Positions 20,539-24,533 of a DNA stretch of 24,533 nucleotides are shown piece by piece (the first letter of the stretch is position 1; every line of letters starts with the position of its first letter). Origin of the DNA: Smittium culicis (lineage: Eukaryota; Kickxellomycota; Harpellomycetes; Harpellales; Legeriomycetaceae). Below the pieces are notes generated by a model. That model was not told where the DNA came from. It made no database searches and saw only the letters and a program-made list of their open reading frames with translations. The translations under genes were made by a program, and so were the position numbers. The DNA lies in assembly GCA_001970855.1 (NCBI GenBank), contig LSSN01000777.1:1-24533 (forward strand). Reading direction: 5' to 3'.

Positions 20539-22269
20539 CCTCCCCCCTCCCCCCAATTTTCATAATCCCCCATTAAAACATCAACCATTTTCTAGCTTAC
20601 TTTATTTTAACCCTTATCAATCTCCTCTCTTTTCCCTCAAATTAAAAATTTTCAGTATTCACCACTTTTAATTACTCCTAATCTCCATCTATATAACTAC
20701 TCTACTATTTTTCTTATTACCTTACATTGACTTACTTCTTTTACCTCAGTTATAATATCTATTTCAAAATATAGGCTGGAATTCGATACTCTATTTATTA
20801 GTAAAATTACATCGACAATTTATTAGATCAGCATACCTTTATAGATATTTCATCTTTCATCGCAATAATTATAAAAACTCTTTATCGCTTTTTTTTTTTA
20901 TACCTTAGGCACAAATAATATAAAATTTAAAAAAGAAACATCTTCACACTAATTGTTCTTACTTTATATTTTCTCCATTTTTATTTTTCCATATATTTTC
21001 ATCCGACTTTGTCTCCATTCTTAACCCTCATAAAATTAAAAAAACTAACATTTTTTTTAATTTTAATTTTGGAATATTTGGATCATTCGGCCAGCCATGA
21101 ATATTTCAACGGCTTATAACCCTTTGAAAAGGTTTTTGGTAATATCCCTCCCAATTCTAGGCCGCAGTTTACTATATTAGTAGATATAAATTGAACAAAT
21201 TGAAACTATTTTACTTTTGTAAGTAAAGTAAAATAAAACATTTATATAACAAGTCCATATACAATTCGCCTTCAGCACCATTTTTCATCATCACACTATC
21301 ATGTCGCAGCATAAAACCCGATAACTCAAAAAAATTATAAAAATGTACACTTTAAATTATAAGAGAAAACATAAATTAAATTATCAACGATTAATTATGA
21401 GAAACTTATTAGTACTCCAATACCAGCATATAACTGTGATTATTCAGTACTAACTTTTATTGCTCACTGCAGCTCTTGAAATCCTACAAAGTGTAAGTAC
21501 CTACCCACCCTCCCATAATTGAATCTGAAGTTAAAGCTGCTGAAAGACCCGTCTCCAAACATATCTAGTCTAGCAAATACATTGTTTTCTGATATCAACT
21601 CTAATAAGCTTATCTTGCTCAGATCCCATCGCTGAGAAATTATGTTTACGTCACAGTCTTGTCACTGCTACCTAAAGAAAAAAAAAAATACACGAAGCAC
21701 AATACGGACAGTTCCTTAAAACCAAAGAACTTGGCAGAAACTATATAATCTGGTCAACAAGCCACTTAAATATTATAAGCTAATCTCTAAAGATAAACAG
21801 AAAACTTTTGCTCTCATATGAATCGCACTTTACCTCAAATAAATTTCACAAAACAATACCAAAACAGCTGATCCGCATGAATCTAGCACATAGTCGTTTA
21901 CTCAAGAAATCATCGGAAATTCTCACGTCCTTCCCAAGATTTTGCTTCTAACACGACCACATAATCACAAATTCTTGATCTGCCTCCATTCGCACCGTGA
22001 ACTGTATATGAAAATTATATCGCTACCTACAAACTAGTACTTTTCATATCCGCTCACTTTGTTACAGATGATCAAAGATAAACAAGTTATAACACAATAC
22101 AAACCGATTAAGCAGATGTCGGTATGGAGACCTAACAGTAGCTAGCATAGATTAATTATCCACCAGTACCAAAAAAATAGACGATGTTTTCCAAACAAAG
22201 CATTCAGCCAACTCAAGACGGAACATTAACATAATTCGTTGTCAAATTGACCACACAAAGCCTACAGAA
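20539..22269. other. AT-rich non-coding stretch downstream of BET5
   Basis: A pyrimidine-rich tail of the BET5 region fades by about 20.7 kb into AT-rich DNA. No gene is recognised. The RT part of the plus-strand retroelement relic may begin around 21.4-22.3 kb, but no motif there is convincing. A small AACCCTTT/AAAGGTTT hairpin lies near 21117. Confidence 0.5.
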
Positions 22270-24240
22270 GGTCAAAAAAAATTTTAGTAACAACTACGAA
22301 TATACCTCCAAACAACCATGAAAGCCGATCATTTGGAAAACAGGGATTAAGATCGGCGTAGAGAATAAAAAGAAACCCCACCTCATCAAATATCGGTATC
22401 TTTCTGGTATAATACATATAGGCGACCCAGATCTTACAATTAGACTTGCTAAAGCTTCAAGCCAACAACAAAAACCAATATATATATAATTTTATATAAA
22501 CCACACAAAGTTTTCTTACGTCGTCAGGAAAGTTTTTTTTTTTTTACAGAATCCGGTCAGGATCCGTCGGGAATGACAAATACACCGAATGTGCCTCATT
22601 TTTCTTCAAAGTTATCAGTGAGCCTGAACCCGTGGCCAAGTCCCGTAAAAATCAATTACTTTTATGAAATTCACAAAACTGAGTACGCGGTTACATTTAC
22701 AATAGTGCCATATAATATCGCCAATCAAGAAAGTTATTCTTAACTATATGCAAAATAAAGTTATTCAAATCACATCTCTTTATTATCTAGAGTTTATAAA
22801 AATACATATAGTTTTGGATACCAATACCACCTAGTATCCACAAAATTTTAGAAAAAGAAACCATATAAGATTTTAGATCACACAGATCTAATCCCTTTAA
22901 TTGAATGTATACTGAATGAGAATTTTAAGAAGTAAGAAGTAAAGTTGTCGAGAGATTTCACTTTAATAGTCTATTGTTGGCGAAATTGGAAAAGAATTGA
23001 ACATTAAACTACAATTTATTACACCTTGAATCATCAAAGGTGAGTTGATTAGTCCACAAAGGAATTTTATATGTATTCATATTAATTCCGCTTTGGTTTC
23101 CTAACTACACCGAAATGTCTTCAAAATAATTTCCATGTCTGCTCTTGAGCCGCAAAGAAAGACATTTATACTTCTAGTACTATATACCAACGAGATACCG
23201 GCATTTAGCGGATGGTTAGAGGAATACTACAGAAATAACTTAATAACTCAAGAATATTTTTCCGGTATGGAGTTTACAATAAATTTAGGGTAAAACGTAT
23301 TTATATTCGAAATCCATACAAACTTAATGGTATTTATGTTCAAAAAAAATCTAATGTTTATCCGCCTCGCCTTAGCGCGATTAAAAAAAATACCATGAGA
23401 GAGGTCCTGAATTCAATAAACAGACTATTCTCGACCAGAAAAGCCATATAGCTAAGCAGGATTTTTATACAACTGCGATTACGATCAGCCCAGCAACGAT
23501 AAAATTGATGGGATCTACTTTTATAAATTTCATACGCTCTTTATCAATCAACTAAAGCTAAATTTATCTTTGCATATCACTGTAAAATACGATCATGTAC
23601 TCACACTGATAAAAAAAAAAAGATCAAAAAATGTTGAATTTTGCTGAACTAAAAGCTCCAATATTTGTTATTATGGGTGTTTCTAGGAAAGAATGCTTGA
23701 TAACTAGCAGTATCATTGCATTATGCTAGACGTCGGATACCCAAGTAGGGCCAGAATCATTGAATTACAACGAATCGCACACCCGAATACACATTCCGAG
23801 GATCATAGTATCATTCTGTAAAAACAGAAAGGTCAGAATGAAAACGAACAACGTGATTTCTAAGTCAATATTTATGAATGCCTGAACCACAGTTAACATA
23901 GAATTCTTGGAACCCGCCAAGTATAGGCAGAAAATAACAATGTCACAAAAAATAAAGATAAAAATAATACATTCCTGCTTTAAAAAATAAACTAGCAGAT
24001 TGGATATCCTGTAACTCATAAAAAACCATAGAAATGAGTGCTACCTTGGCATTTATTCAACTTTTCCAGCAAAAAAATCAGAGTCTATATAAGTATACAT
24101 TTAAGCATTAGCTGATAACAATCAGCTGTGAAATTTATTCTCATAAGTATTCAATCACCAATTTCTTGAGGCTGATGCCACACTCCATCAACGCCCAAAG
24201 CTAGGGCTTTATTAAATTCTCCAAATTCAATTATTACTTA
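22270..24240 (+). pseudogene. second, heavily decayed tyrosine-recombinase retroelement pol
   Basis: Segments in three plus-strand frames resemble, in the right order, the region after RNase H and the recombinase of DIRS/Ngaro-type elements. NSLLLAKLE followed by GILYVFILIPLWFPNY (23058-23105) fits the DAL..W...VLI.PLW..QPWYP linker. EVLNSINRLFST (23401-23436) fits the core-binding domain. GYPSRARIIELQRI (23735-23776) fits the box with the first catalytic Arg. YSTFPAKKSESI (from 24054) fits HSTR.A with both key residues lost. Each frame is broken by stops and the segments shift frame. The match rests on remembered patterns and is weaker than for the relic at 3160-5690. RT and RNase H are not clearly visible, and both ends are approximate. 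Confidence 0.38.
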
Positions 24241-24514
24241 CTGCTCTACAAAGATTAATTTCAGATATATTAAAAGTGATTATAGTAGCACCAAGCTGAC
24301 CTTCACTGCCTTTGTGCCCACTTTCATTAAGAATTTAGAAAGTCAGCCAATAGATTCATAAAATTCTATTCTCAACGATAATTTCATAATTAAATAATAT
24401 CGGGAATGGTAATAAAGAGCTCTCTATTAGTGAAAAATCATAGATACCGGAATTAATTAATCACAGAACAAAAAAAAAAAAATTGCATGGATGTCTCAAT
24501 AAATCTAAATTATC

Positions 24515-24528
24515 GGGGGGGGGGGGGG
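24515..24528. repeat. G14 homopolymer near the window end
   Basis: Fourteen G follow AT-rich DNA and an A-run (24469-24481), five bases before the window stops. It may be a genuine homopolymer or a sequencing or assembly artefact at a contig edge. Confidence 0.9.
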
Positions 24529-24533
24529 CAAAA

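Noticed and set aside
21115..21310. Possible fifth MITE relative beginning TATAACCCTTTGAAAAGG
   Set aside because: A few left-end blocks can be aligned, but no matching right end or TTAA is found.
21650..22330. Minus-strand Ty3/gypsy-like reverse transcriptase
   Set aside because: Individual strings resemble RT motifs, but spacing between them is wrong and the stop density is about what random AT-rich sequence would give.
23765..24019. 84-codon minus-strand ORF with hydrophobic segments
   Set aside because: It looks like a Phe/Ile-rich frame antisense to the candidate plus-strand recombinase relic; A-rich sense DNA produces such hydrophobic shadows.
1..24533. tRNA, rRNA or CRISPR; mitochondrial or bacterial origin
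   Set aside because: I saw no cloverleaf or T-loop signature, no rRNA-like block and no spaced direct repeats. GT-AG introns and nuclear-encoded COX12 and BET5 indicate nuclear eukaryotic DNA.

Overview
This looks like nuclear DNA of an AT-rich eukaryote, most likely an early-diverging fungus. The grounds are short GT-AG introns (about 95-145 nt), a fungal-type COX12 (cytochrome c oxidase subunit 6B) and a fungal-style BET5/TRAPPC1. There are no bacterial operons, and long gene-poor AT-rich flanks carry transposon remains. The species cannot be named from the sequence.

Layout. About 1-12.2 kb is a transposon graveyard. It holds two copies of a ~195 bp TTAA-flanked piggyBac-like MITE (1021-1216 and 2168-2363). 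It also holds a decayed tyrosine-recombinase (DIRS/Ngaro-type) retroelement on the minus strand (about 3160-5690) and a recently broken pogo/Tigger-type transposase on the minus strand (8247-9703), possibly inside a ~3 kb element. About 12.2-20.5 kb is a gene island. A nine-exon ARM-like/SPRY protein gene runs leftward (17275 to 12246). Across a ~1.65 kb divergent intergenic region, COX12 (18927-19260) and BET5 (19638-20538) run rightward. That intergenic region contains a third MITE copy and a cluster of CCAAT boxes. About 20.5-24.5 kb is AT-rich, with traces of a second, more decayed tyrosine-recombinase retroelement on the plus strand.

How the genes relate. COX12 is a respiratory-chain subunit imported into mitochondria, and BET5 is a core TRAPP subunit for ER-Golgi traffic. 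The SPRY protein resembles the SPRY of RNF123/RKP ubiquitin ligases but has no RING in this window. They share no pathway; they are linked by the divergent promoter region and by a strong pyrimidine bias of the sense strand on both sides of it.

I found no tRNA, rRNA or CRISPR. No complete unknown system is evident. The best leads are the MITE family, the two opposed tyrosine-recombinase relics, the ARM-SPRY architecture, the BET5 insertion and the mirrored pyrimidine skew.
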